The translations under genes were made by a program, and so were the position numbers. The notes beneath the pieces are model-generated. The model searched no databases. It was not told the DNA's origin and saw only the letters and a program-made list of their open reading frames with translations. From positions 23,188 to 87,187 of the forward strand of contig JAFQWA010000037.1 of the NCBI GenBank assembly GCA_017407705.1: a DNA stretch of 64,000 bases. The letters run 5' to 3'. The stretch comes from Clostridia bacterium (GTDB taxonomy: Bacteria > Bacillota > Clostridia > Oscillospirales > Acutalibacteraceae). The stretch's first letter is position 1, and the number at the start of each line of letters is the position of its first letter. Below are positions 52,401 through 60,352 of the stretch, in pieces.

Positions 52401-52756
52401 CCGTTACCGTCAATAAGGGGCATAGCAGTGCCTGTACCATAAGAGCTGATGGTGATGGGAGCACCCTTCTCGCCTGAGCCCTTCGGATAGAGAGTACCGG
52501 TCCACACGCCGCCTTTTTTGAACAAAATGTTGTCGCCGGGCTGGAAGGTGGTGCTATTAACCTTACTCAGAGTTTTCCAGGCAGCGGAGCTGCTGGTACC
52601 TGAATTAGAGTCGTTACCGCCATCGGAATCAACGTAATACGTTGTTCCGTTGCCTAATGTGGGGTCAGTTTCAGCTGCCGATACAGATATGGCAGCCACC
52701 GCCGACACAGACAGCAGCAAAGCCACTATTATAATAATGCTTATCAATCGTTTCAA
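49463..52756 (-). CDS. Secreted right-handed beta-helix protein with CBM-like domains and dockerin (2 of 3)
   Basis: About 1097 aa from TTG 52756, 7 nt after GAGGTG (TTG 52762 is too close). Signal peptide ISIIIIVALLLSVSAVAAIS. The beta-helix (~20-545) is very close to copy 3. Instead of F5/8C domains it has two jelly-roll CBM-like domains (GYITLHDWENALTTDKNLRI, ~550-720, and SSFQTFEGYNIGTEDPDCL, ~755-955) ending in VYVDDIEVRY-type strands, joined by Thr/Ala/Pro linkers. Dockerin: VNGDGETNASDLLVVKRHLL and SRGDSVTASDMLKLKRALL. Extracellular, probably scaffold-bound glycan-active protein. Confidence 0.88.
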   Translation of the reverse strand: MKRLISIIIIVALLLSVSAVAAISVSAAETDPTLGNGTTYYVDSDGGNDSNSGTSSSAAWKTLSKVNSTTFQPGDNILFKKGGVWTGTLYPKGSGEKGAPITISSYGTGTAMPLIDGNGVQFVQGGSWIDAAVYFCNQSYWTVQNLEIVNDSETLGDRAGIHFDNSTTRTTRYGITIRNNKVHNIASNGNAGDHGRIAGICVWSRSWYNSFSDVLIENNEVYDAKSTGIMVNAECPADTTNGGKNVVIRNNVLNRIGGDGILTNECVAPLVEYNVVNESHNVSKAACVALWPFACTDSLFQFNEAYNTKTMYDGQGFDSDYMSTGTIFQYNYGHDNEGGFFLICCEPTNWDGSKIGFNDGTIVRYNISQNNYRVQFQLTTQITNTLIYNNTIYTKWGIGTNIVDTYSRDGKQYPDNTRFYNNLIYSLSSSGYNWGGCTNTVWENNLVYGTNVNGAPDDPNEINANPMLVNPGGAGIGLDTCDAYMLYDNSPAIGAGKVIENNGGRDFFGNPVSATEKPNIGAYNGPGIPYNVQTTTHEGGYITLHDWENALTTDKNLRIPYITGDTTTWLSTASITTDANVLAPGSTKGIKIHNDKDYAGDCGIDVVVYKEWIANSTGMRFWLDGNGTAQSIEINFKGPNGMHYKKSTTAPANGGWIDISWTDTLYKNGPDEWKNVKVTPEIMRNISHIVIYAKKLAVGGDVYVDDIQYKVGEYAATTTATTVTTATTTAAPTTTQAPTTMPPSADGFSSFQTFEGYNIGTEDPDCLTNNVQTWVAKFKVIGTDDIGGAYENSQRAMSLTAGTSDLGGYRVDMNTPAVTRLSGTTGVRVWLKASATGATAKFYMATDIGNSKTLSNTKTASISTEGAWYYFDYTNDYYSNIYNSVNEWKNRKVTDDDLAAAKTFGLLLNVPAGVTVYVDDIEVRYADQGTSEPTTQAPVTTTEVPTTTEAPTTEVPTTKAPTYDNPYVVSGGYLSGVTDNDVAEFIASFNAENGAVVKVLKSSDEVTSGKIGTGMDVVIYENGAEKSRYTIVIYGDVNGDGETNASDLLVVKRHLLSIKELDGGYLQAGKLSRGDSVTASDMLKLKRALLSLGTITQ

Positions 52757-52784
52757 AAACAATCACCTCTAAGATGTATTGTAT

Positions 52785-52815
52785 AACTGCCGCAGATAGT
52801 CGTTCTACGGCAGTT
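52785..52815 (-). terminator. Terminator of the third beta-helix gene (copy 3 of hairpin, eroded)
   Basis: AACTGCCGCAGA pairs imperfectly with TCTACGGCAGTT (one mismatch, and loop TAGTCGT); same family as at 46387 and 49428. Confidence 0.88.
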
Positions 52816-52821
52816 ATTAAA

Positions 52822-55800
52822 TTATTGAGTTATGGTTTCAACCTTTAACAATACTCGTTTGAGTGTAAGTATATCCGATGCCGAAACACTATCGCCTCTG
52901 CTAATCTTACCCGCCTGATAATAACTACCCTCTAAGGTGCTTACGGAAAGCAGGTGATGTTTGATTATCAAAAGGTCGGTTGCGTTGGTTTCACCGTCAC
53001 CGTCAACATCACCGTAAATAACGATGGTGTATCTGGACTTTTCAGCGCCGTGGGTATAAATTACCACATCCATACCGGTGCCTATTTTACCTGTCGTAAT
53101 TTCGTCAGCACTCTTTAACACTTTAACCTCAGCGCCGTTTTCTGCATTAAAGGAAGCGATGAACTGAGCAACGTCGTTATTGCTTATACCACTTAAATAT
53201 CCACCCACAACAGCGTAAGGATTATTATAAGTGGGAGCTTTGGTTGTGGTGGTAGGAGCCGCTGTAGTAGTGGGAGCTTCAGTGGTTGTGGGGACTTCAG
53301 TGGTGGTTACCACTACGCTCTGATCAGCGTATTTTATCTCTATATCATCCACATAAACCGTTGCACCTGCAGGAATGGCTAACAACGCACCAAAGGTTTT
53401 TGCCTCTGCAAGATGCTGGGCTGTTACTGTTTTACTTCCTGATCCAAAGGAACCGTAATTGTTGAAGTAGAAGGTGGGTGTGAAATCAAATTCATACCAA
53501 GCACCTGCGGTGGAAACAGCAACCTCTGTATTGCTTCTTGCAACCTTATTGTTGCCCAGATCAGAGGCTATGTGAGCCCTTGCTTTAACACCGTCAGTAC
53601 TTGCTTTCATCCAGATTCTATATCCTTGAATCTGACTAAACTCAGCAACACCGCTTGTGTTAAAGTCGATTCTGAATCCGTCAGCAGTAATGGTATAACC
53701 GTTAGTTGACGTTACGTAAGCGGTCTTGGTGCTGTTTGGAGCACCGCCGCCAATAGTACTTGTTTCCACTATGCCCAATACATTTTTACTCCAGGTCTGA
53801 ACGTTACCTGAGAAGCAATCAGGCTTACCTGTTCCCACATTATAGCTCTCAAAATTCTGCCAGGGGGTATATCCGCCCACCACGGGAGCTTGAGTAGGAG
53901 CTTCGGTAGTTATAGGAGCAGTGGTTGTGGGAGCCGCAGTTGTAGTTGCGGTAGTTACTGTGGTAGCGGTAGTTGTGGCAGTAGTGGTAGCGTCAGTTGC
54001 CACAGTAGTTACTGCAGCAGGATCTATCTTATACTGAATATCGTCAATATACAGATCGCCGCCTGCAGCAAGACTTTTAGCGTAGATCATAATCTCGGTG
54101 GTATTTCTCATTATTTCGGGAGTAACCTGTACATTCTGCCACACGTCAGGGCCGTTCTTATACAGTGTGTCGTCCCAGGAAATAACTATCCAGCCGCCGT
54201 CAGCCGGTGCTGTGGTAGTCTTTCTGTAATGCATACTGTCAGAGCCTTTAAAGTTGATCTCGATAGACCGGTCAGTACCGCCGCCGTCAACCCAGAATCT
54301 CATTCCAATAGAATTTGCGATCCACTCCTTATAAACCACCACGTCAAGAGCGCAGTTGGATGCAGCAGTCTGATCGTTATGTATCTTGATACCCTTAGTT
54401 GAGCCGGGAGCAAGTACGTTAGCATCGGTGGTGATGGATGCAGTAGAAAGCCAGGTGGTGGTGTTGCTGCTGATGAAGGGAATCTGAGTGTTTTTATGTG
54501 TGGTTGAGGCATTTTCCCAGTCATGCAAGGTTACGTATCCACCCTCGTAGGTAGTTGTCTGAACGTTGTAGGGAACGCCGGGGCCGTTATAAGCGCCGAT
54601 GTTGGGCTTTTCAGTTGCAGATACGGGATTGCCGAAGAAATCACGTCCACCGTTGTTTTCGATAACCTTACCCTTGCCGATAGCAGGTGAATTATTGTAA
54701 AGCACATAGGCATCGCAGGTGTCAAATCCAATTCCTGCTCCGCCGGGATTTACCAGCATAGGATTAGCGTTTATTTCATTGGGGTCATCAGGTGCACCGT
54801 TTACGTTTGTACCGTAAACCAAGTTGTTTTCCCAAACAGTGTTGGTACAGCCACCCCAATCGTAACCGCTGGAAGAAAGGGTATAGAAAATATTGTTGTA
54901 AAAACGGGTGTTATCGGGATACTGACCGTCTCTTGAATAAGTAGAAACGATGTTTGTGCCGATTCCCCAGTCGGTATATAGGGTGTTGTTATAAATAGTT
55001 GTGTTGGTGATGTTGGTAGTAAGCTGGAACAAGGTGTGTCTGTCGTTTTGAGAGATGTTGTATCTTACAACAGAGCCGTCGTTAAAGCCTTTTTGTGAAC
55101 CGTCCCAGTTGGTGGGCTCACAGCAGATAAGCATAAATCCGCCTTCGTTATCGTGGCTGTAGTTATACTGGAAGGTGGTGTTTTTGCACATATAGTCACA
55201 GTCAAGACCCTGACCGTCGTATCTGGTTTTGGTGTTGTAGGCTTCGTTGAACTGGAACAGCGAGTCAGTACAAGCAAATGGCCAAAGAGCAACACAAGCA
55301 GCTATACTTACGTTGTGGGACTCGTTAACTACGTTATATTCAACTAAGGGTGCCACACATTCGTTGGTCAAAACGCCGTCGCCGCCGATACGGTTAAGCA
55401 CGTTATTACGGATAACAATATTTTTACCGCCGTTTGTGGTGTCTGCAGGGCACTGAGCATTTACCATAATGCCTGTACTCTTAGCATCGTAAACTTCATT
55501 TCCCTCAATCAGAACGTCAGAGAAAGAGTTATACCAGCTTCTTGACCACACACAAATACCTGCGATTCTACCGTGGTCACCGGCATTACCGTCAGATGCA
55601 ATATTATGTACCTTATTGTTACGGATGGTGATACCGTAACGGGTGGTTCTGGTAGTGGTGTTGTCAAAATGAATACCCGCACGATCGCCTAAGGTTGATG
55701 AATCGTTAACAACCTCAAGGTTTTGCACAGTCCAGTAGCTCTGGTTACAGAAATAAACCGCAGCATCTATCCAGCTGCCGCCCTGGGTAAACTGCACTCC

Positions 55801-56154
55801 GTTGCCGTCGATAAGGGGCATGGCGTTGCCTGTACCGTAAGAGCTGATGGTGATGGGAGCACCCTTTTCACCTGAGCCCTTTGGGTAAAGTGTACCGGTC
55901 CACACGCCGCCTTTTTTGAACAAAATGTTGTCGCCGGGCTGGAAGGTGGTGCTATTAACCTTACTCAGAGTTTTCCAAGCAGCAGAGCTGCTGGTACCTG
56001 AATTGGAGTCGTTACCCCCTTGGGAATCAACGTAATATGTTGTTCCGTTGCCTAAGGTGGGGTCGGTTTCAGCCGCGTATGCTACAGTTGATGTAATTGC
56101 CACCACTGACAACAGCATCATTACGCTTAGCAGAATGCTTATCAATCTTTTCAT
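52822..56154 (-). CDS. Secreted right-handed beta-helix protein with CBM-like domains and dockerin (3 of 3)
   Basis: About 1110 aa from the ATG at 56154 (AAAAGGG 8 nt upstream). Signal peptide ISILLSVMMLLSVVAITSTVAYA, different from copies 1-2. Beta-helix domain nearly identical to copy 2 at both protein and DNA level. The same two CBM-like domains are present (GYVTLHDWENASTTHKNTQI; TPWQNFESYNVGTGKPDCF), but with a longer TTATT linker between them. Dockerin: VDGDGETNATDLLIIKHHLL and SRGDSVSASDILTLKRVLL. It is the first gene in transcriptional order, and its 5' region (56155-56211) probably carries the promoter. Confidence 0.88.
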   Translation of the reverse strand: MKRLISILLSVMMLLSVVAITSTVAYAAETDPTLGNGTTYYVDSQGGNDSNSGTSSSAAWKTLSKVNSTTFQPGDNILFKKGGVWTGTLYPKGSGEKGAPITISSYGTGNAMPLIDGNGVQFTQGGSWIDAAVYFCNQSYWTVQNLEVVNDSSTLGDRAGIHFDNTTTRTTRYGITIRNNKVHNIASDGNAGDHGRIAGICVWSRSWYNSFSDVLIEGNEVYDAKSTGIMVNAQCPADTTNGGKNIVIRNNVLNRIGGDGVLTNECVAPLVEYNVVNESHNVSIAACVALWPFACTDSLFQFNEAYNTKTRYDGQGLDCDYMCKNTTFQYNYSHDNEGGFMLICCEPTNWDGSQKGFNDGSVVRYNISQNDRHTLFQLTTNITNTTIYNNTLYTDWGIGTNIVSTYSRDGQYPDNTRFYNNIFYTLSSSGYDWGGCTNTVWENNLVYGTNVNGAPDDPNEINANPMLVNPGGAGIGFDTCDAYVLYNNSPAIGKGKVIENNGGRDFFGNPVSATEKPNIGAYNGPGVPYNVQTTTYEGGYVTLHDWENASTTHKNTQIPFISSNTTTWLSTASITTDANVLAPGSTKGIKIHNDQTAASNCALDVVVYKEWIANSIGMRFWVDGGGTDRSIEINFKGSDSMHYRKTTTAPADGGWIVISWDDTLYKNGPDVWQNVQVTPEIMRNTTEIMIYAKSLAAGGDLYIDDIQYKIDPAAVTTVATDATTTATTTATTVTTATTTAAPTTTAPITTEAPTQAPVVGGYTPWQNFESYNVGTGKPDCFSGNVQTWSKNVLGIVETSTIGGGAPNSTKTAYVTSTNGYTITADGFRIDFNTSGVAEFSQIQGYRIWMKASTDGVKARAHIASDLGNNKVARSNTEVAVSTAGAWYEFDFTPTFYFNNYGSFGSGSKTVTAQHLAEAKTFGALLAIPAGATVYVDDIEIKYADQSVVVTTTEVPTTTEAPTTTAAPTTTTKAPTYNNPYAVVGGYLSGISNNDVAQFIASFNAENGAEVKVLKSADEITTGKIGTGMDVVIYTHGAEKSRYTIVIYGDVDGDGETNATDLLIIKHHLLSVSTLEGSYYQAGKISRGDSVSASDILTLKRVLLKVETITQ

Positions 56155-56211
56155 AATTGACACCCTTTTAAATCAATATTTATTTAAGTATATCATACTA
56201 ATTATGCGGTA

Positions 56212-57021
56212 TCAATAAAAATCCTTAGGGGTTTTAATGTTTTTTAGTACAGATTTATAAAAATTATCCAATTTTTCTTTAATAAAGTCCTCAGGGGTAA
56301 TATCAGTATGGAGTAAATCATTGCCGTCTATCAAATAGTTGCAATACTCAAAATTATCCACACTGTGACTCTGATAAAAGGTTGCGTTTGCCAGCTGACG
56401 TCCCAAGCAAGCCTTATCGTATCTTTTGCCGCCTGCCACCTGACTTTCAAAGCAACAAAGCTGCTGCAACGTAATATCGGGACGTGAGTTTGCTTTAACC
56501 ACCTTATCCTCGTCACACAGCCAGTCAAGAGAGCGCCACACCTCAGCAAGATACAAGTTTTCGGGTTTGTAGGTGCTGCGTCGGATAGCCTCAATGCTGC
56601 AAATCGCCGTTGCCACGTGGGTTTGGTGCTTATCCGCTAAATTGTGGATAACTATGGTGTGGGGTTTGGTCTGCTGAATAATATCAGCTATATCATTTAT
56701 GGCGTTTTCGCTGTTTTGCTTTATCTCATCGCTGGTATAACCGCACATAAAAGCAGCACAGTACTTGCCGATGTCTGCCGCTTTCATCTGCTCCTTTTCA
56801 CGGGCCTCTATCATCTGCTGAGGACTAAAGTCTGCAAAATCCCCTGTTCTGGGGCTGTTAGCACCGTCGGTCATAACAACTCCCGAAAAAAATTCACTGT
56901 CGCTGTCGTAGCAATCACCAATGGCAAAGGATGCCAGCATTTCCACATCATCCTGATGTGCTGCAATGCAAAGCACGGTGGTTTTTTCAGTAGGTAAATT
57001 GGTGGGTTGATAAATTTTCAT
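56212..57021 (-). CDS. PIG-L/LmbE family deacetylase
   Basis: 269 aa. The metal-binding motif is AAHQDDVEML (the usual AHPDD with Gln for Pro, residues ~20-29). The distal NLADKHQTHVATAI supplies the HxxH-like site. Family enzymes are zinc de-N-acetylases acting on GlcNAc-containing lipids or small glycosides. Here a free-sugar or glycoconjugate substrate would fit the glycan-rich setting. AAGGAG precedes the ATG. A bidirectional hairpin isolates it from hisF. Confidence 0.86.
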   Translation of the reverse strand: MKIYQPTNLPTEKTTVLCIAAHQDDVEMLASFAIGDCYDSDSEFFSGVVMTDGANSPRTGDFADFSPQQMIEAREKEQMKAADIGKYCAAFMCGYTSDEIKQNSENAINDIADIIQQTKPHTIVIHNLADKHQTHVATAICSIEAIRRSTYKPENLYLAEVWRSLDWLCDEDKVVKANSRPDITLQQLCCFESQVAGGKRYDKACLGRQLANATFYQSHSVDNFEYCNYLIDGNDLLHTDITPEDFIKEKLDNFYKSVLKNIKTPKDFY

Positions 57022-57049
57022 AACATTAGCTCCTTACGTTTAAATGCAC

Positions 57050-57088
57050 AAAAACCCAACACGGCATTAAATCCGTGCTGGGTTTTTA
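57050..57088. terminator. Hairpin between PIG-L gene and hisF
   Basis: AAAACCCAACACGG pairs with CCGTGCTGGGTTTT (one bulge), with A run left and T run right; it terminates hisHF on the minus strand. Confidence 0.88.
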
Positions 57089-57089
57089 A

Positions 57090-57848
57090 TTATAATCTTA
57101 CACTTATTCCCTTTGACCTTAAATATTTTTTCAGATCAACTATTTCTAATTCTTTAAAATGGAACAGTGACGCAGCCAACGCTGCATCTGCCTTACCAAC
57201 AGTCAACGCATCGTAAAAATGCTCCATAGTTCCCGCACCGCCCGATGCGATAACCGGAACGTTAACCGCCTGTGATGCAAGAGCGCACAGCTCATTGTCA
57301 AAGCCTGCTTTAGTGCCGTCAGCGTCCATACTGGTGAGCAGTATTTCACCTGCACCCAGACTAACGCCTTTTTTTATCCACTCAATGGCATCCAGCCCCG
57401 TATCCACTCTGCCGCCGTTTAAATAAACGGTAAAGCCGCCGTTATCCTTGCGTTTGGCATCCACCGCCAAAACCACACACTGACTGCCGAAAGCCTCAGC
57501 GGCATCGGAAATGATCTGAGGATTTTTAATGGCTGCGGAATTAACCGCCACCTTATCCGCACCTGCACTGAGCATAGCACGAAAATCCTCAACAGTACGA
57601 ATTCCGCCACCCACTGTAAATGGAATAAACACCTGCTTTGCAACTGCCTTTACCATTTCAATAACGGTAGGACGGTTATCACTGGAAGCGGTTATATCCA
57701 GAAAAACCAGTTCGTCTGCCCCTGCGGCATCATAAGCAGCGGCACACTCAACGGGATCCCCCGCATCACGTATATTTACAAAATTAACGCCTTTTACCAC
57801 TCTGCCGTCTTTAACGTCAAGGCAGGGTATTATTCTTTTTGCGTGCAT
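57090..57848 (-). CDS. hisF: Imidazole glycerol phosphate synthase, cyclase subunit
   Basis: 252 aa from the ATG at 57848, 8 nt after AAAGGA; the ATG at 57857 abuts that site. It is a TIM barrel with the catalytic Asp in [19 protein letters not shown] and the second Asp in [13 protein letters not shown], plus phosphate loops [12 protein letters not shown] and [12 protein letters not shown]. With HisH it converts PRFAR and glutamine-derived ammonia to IGP and AICAR. All catalytic residues look intact. Only hisH accompanies it; no other his gene is in the window. Confidence 0.95.
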   Translation of the reverse strand: MHAKRIIPCLDVKDGRVVKGVNFVNIRDAGDPVECAAAYDAAGADELVFLDITASSDNRPTVIEMVKAVAKQVFIPFTVGGGIRTVEDFRAMLSAGADKVAVNSAAIKNPQIISDAAEAFGSQCVVLAVDAKRKDNGGFTVYLNGGRVDTGLDAIEWIKKGVSLGAGEILLTSMDADGTKAGFDNELCALASQAVNVPVIASGGAGTMEHFYDALTVGKADAALAASLFHFKELEIVDLKKYLRSKGISVRL

Positions 57849-57853
57849 ACTGC

Positions 57854-58465
57854 TCATCCTTTATAATCAATGAAATTTTTAAGTATTTTAAGTCCTGTTT
57901 TGCCGCTCTTTTCAGGATGAAACTGAGTTGCAAACACATTACCCCTGCTTACCGCCACGTTCAGTGTAGTGGAATACTCTGTGTTGGCAGAAACGTCTGA
58001 CTGATCAGTTGCCTTAAGATAGTAGGAATGTACGAAATAAACGTAATCCCCCGACTCTATGCCGTAAAACAAAGGACAGTCCTTAGTTTTTTCAAGGGAA
58101 TTCCAGCCGATATGGGGAATTTTTATGTTCTCACCCTCGGGTATTTTCAGTATTTTCCCCTTTAACAAGCCAAGTCCAAAAACTCCCGGACTTTCCTCGC
58201 TTTCCTCAAACAAAAGCTGCAAGCCTAAGCATATTCCCAAAAAAGGAATACCCTTCTCAACTACCTGTCTTATAACCTTATCCAGTCCACCGGCTTTAAG
58301 CTTGTCCATAGCAAAGCCGAAGGCACCTACACCGGGCAATATTACTCGGTCTGCTGAAAGTATGGTATCAGCATCGGCTGTTATTACCACCGACTCACCT
58401 AAGCTTTCCAGTGCATTCTTCACGCTTTGTATATTTCCTGCGTTGTAATCAATAACTGCTGTCAT
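57854..58465 (-). CDS. hisH: Imidazole glycerol phosphate synthase, glutaminase subunit
   Basis: 203 aa class I amidotransferase with the oxyanion region [13 protein letters not shown], nucleophile Cys in [17 protein letters not shown] (~80) and the His/Glu pair in [11 protein letters not shown] near residue 183. It supplies ammonia to HisF, and the genes overlap. AGGGTGGA precedes the ATG. Divergent from the polysaccharide operon with a 185-bp intergenic region. Confidence 0.95.
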   Translation of the reverse strand: MTAVIDYNAGNIQSVKNALESLGESVVITADADTILSADRVILPGVGAFGFAMDKLKAGGLDKVIRQVVEKGIPFLGICLGLQLLFEESEESPGVFGLGLLKGKILKIPEGENIKIPHIGWNSLEKTKDCPLFYGIESGDYVYFVHSYYLKATDQSDVSANTEYSTTLNVAVSRGNVFATQFHPEKSGKTGLKILKNFIDYKG

Positions 58466-58569
58466 TACAGTCCACCCTTTTTCTTAATGGACTGATTATA
58501 CCATAAAAATCCGTTAATATCAACTGTATTAAAAATTGTGAAAAATTTGTCGAAATGCCACTTAAAATC

Positions 58570-58599
58570 TTGACATATACCCCCTAAAAATTGTATAAT
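58570..58599 (+). promoter_or_regulatory. Promoter of the polysaccharide operon
   Basis: TTGACA (58570-58575) and TATAAT (58594-58599) with an 18-bp spacer, about 50 bp before the first glycosyltransferase start. Confidence 0.88.
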
Positions 58600-58650
58600 A
58601 AGGATTAAAGATTTATTGTTTTGAAAGCAATCGCGAGGTTTGTGTATCTT

Positions 58651-59724
58651 ATGAGTGAAGCAAAGATATGTATTATTACAACAAGAAATATATTTAACTC
58701 TCCGTGTCTTGAGAAATATCAGAACATCCTTAATTCAAAATATGATATTTTCTACTGGGACAGATGCGGTATTGAAGAATCTTGCGGCGCTGAAAATCAT
58801 TATAAATATTTTAAAACTGTTCCCGCCAATGTTTCTCTTATAAGAAAGGCATTGCCGTATCTGGGATTTTATCTGGCCCTCATAAAATTCTTAACAAAAC
58901 ATCGTTACGAAAAGCTTATTGTTTTCCCCACCCAAACCGCCTGGCTTATGTTACCGTGGCTTAAAGGCCGATACAAATCTAAATACGTTCTTGATATAAG
59001 AGATTATTCCGGTGAATTTGGCATTCAAGGTAAACTGACCAACTCCGTTGTGAAAAGTGCCGGTCTCACCACCATAACATCTCCTGCATACACAAGCTTT
59101 CTTCCTGAAGGCGATTATGTAATATCCCACAATATTCAAGAAATCGACAGAGCTTTGGTTGAGCAGTACCGTTGTCGCAAACGCGCTGATGACGCTCCTA
59201 TTGTGTTATCGTTTGTGGGTTCTGTCAGGTTTATTGATGTTCAATGTAAGCTTATTGATAAATTTAAAAACGACCCCAGATTTTTAATTAAATTTATCGG
59301 AAGAGGCTCAGAAAATTTAAAGGATTATTGTGATGATAACAACATAACCAACGTTGAGATTATTGGGCGATTTGAGCGCAACGAGCTGCCGGACTTTTAT
59401 ATGCAAACCGATATCGCCATAAACGTTTACGGTAATAATACACCCGTGCTGAACTATGCTTTGTCCAACAAGCTTTACAGTGCTGCTATAATGGGTATGC
59501 CGCTGGTAGTTTCTCCCGATACCTATATGGCTGAGATCGTGGAAAAGTACGGCTTTGGTGTAGCCGTAGATCTTGAAGAAGACGGCGTTGCTGATAAAGT
59601 TTATGATTATTACAACTCTTTGAACAAGCAGGAGCTTTTTGACAACTGCGACGCGTTTATGAAGGTCGCATACAGTGATGACGCAAAATACCGAGAAAGC
59701 TTACTGGATTTTGTTGAAAATTAA
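58651..59724 (+). CDS. Glycosyltransferase, GT4-like
   Basis: About 357 aa from the ATG at 58651; GCGAGG lies 12 nt upstream, a bit far, so GTG 58642 is an alternative. The N-terminal Rossmann half has AKICIITTRNIFNSPCLEKY. The C-terminal half has LSFVGSVRFIDVQCKLIDKF, FIGRGSENLKDYC, VEIIGRFERNELPDFYMQTDIAINVYG and ALSNKLYSAAIMGMPLVVSP, the nucleotide-sugar-binding pattern of GT-B enzymes. Likely transfers a sugar during assembly of a capsule or wall polysaccharide. First gene of a four-gene operon. Confidence 0.85.
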   Translation: MSEAKICIITTRNIFNSPCLEKYQNILNSKYDIFYWDRCGIEESCGAENHYKYFKTVPANVSLIRKALPYLGFYLALIKFLTKHRYEKLIVFPTQTAWLMLPWLKGRYKSKYVLDIRDYSGEFGIQGKLTNSVVKSAGLTTITSPAYTSFLPEGDYVISHNIQEIDRALVEQYRCRKRADDAPIVLSFVGSVRFIDVQCKLIDKFKNDPRFLIKFIGRGSENLKDYCDDNNITNVEIIGRFERNELPDFYMQTDIAINVYGNNTPVLNYALSNKLYSAAIMGMPLVVSPDTYMAEIVEKYGFGVAVDLEEDGVADKVYDYYNSLNKQELFDNCDAFMKVAYSDDAKYRESLLDFVEN

Positions 59725-59794
59725 CCACCGGCGCCAAATGTGTTTTCTAAGGCAGCGTCGCTTTAAATACAATGTGAAATTTGAGAGGTTTTAA

Positions 59795-60343
59795 GTGAAA
59801 AAGATATTGTATTCAAAACCCGTTTCGGTAATTTTAAAACTGTTTTTATCACTTTTTTATCCAAAGAAATATCTGCAAGGATATTACTTTGACGAAAAAC
59901 GAATGGGATTTTTCTGGGCATTAAAAGGAATCCCCCACAGAATCTCATCAGGAATTCCCTGGCCTGTTCATAAAAACACTATTGTTTCTAATAAAAATAA
60001 CATCGAATTTCATCCCGATAGCTTGAACGCATTTCAAACACCGGGTTGTTATTTCCAAAACCACGACGGTAAGATAATCATTGGAAAAAATGTTCATATT
60101 GCTCCCAATGTGGGCATTATAACAACAAACCACGACCCTAAGAATTTAAAGGAACACCTTTCCGGTGAAGATATTGTGATAAACGACAATTGCTGGATAG
60201 GTATGAACAGTGTGGTTTTACCCGGAGTCGTGCTGGGTGAAGGCACCGTTGTTGCAGCAGGTGCTGTTGTCACCAAATCATTTGAACAGGGTCATTGTAT
60301 TATCGGGGGCGTACCTGCTAAAATAATTAAAACTATTGATTGA
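59795..60343 (+). CDS. Left-handed beta-helix (hexapeptide) acyltransferase
   Basis: 182 aa from GTG 59795 (GAGAGG upstream). Residues ~85-180 show hexapeptide repeats (GKIIIGKNVHIAPNVGIIT, DIVINDNCWIGMNSVVLPGVVLGEGTVVAAGAVV) with the catalytic His in TNHDPKN, and end GGVPAKIIKTID as in Maa/NodL-type acetyltransferases. It probably O- or N-acetylates a sugar of the polysaccharide made by this operon. A small N-terminal hydrophobic/basic segment may touch the membrane. Confidence 0.88.
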   Translation: MKKILYSKPVSVILKLFLSLFYPKKYLQGYYFDEKRMGFFWALKGIPHRISSGIPWPVHKNTIVSNKNNIEFHPDSLNAFQTPGCYFQNHDGKIIIGKNVHIAPNVGIITTNHDPKNLKEHLSGEDIVINDNCWIGMNSVVLPGVVLGEGTVVAAGAVVTKSFEQGHCIIGGVPAKIIKTID

Positions 60344-60352
60344 GGTGTCGGT

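Noticed and set aside
53890..54402. Ser/Cys/Gly-rich plus-strand ORF, 170 aa, and the similar one at 50375
   Set aside because: Antisense of Thr/Ala linkers in the beta-helix genes; the low complexity explains the open frame.
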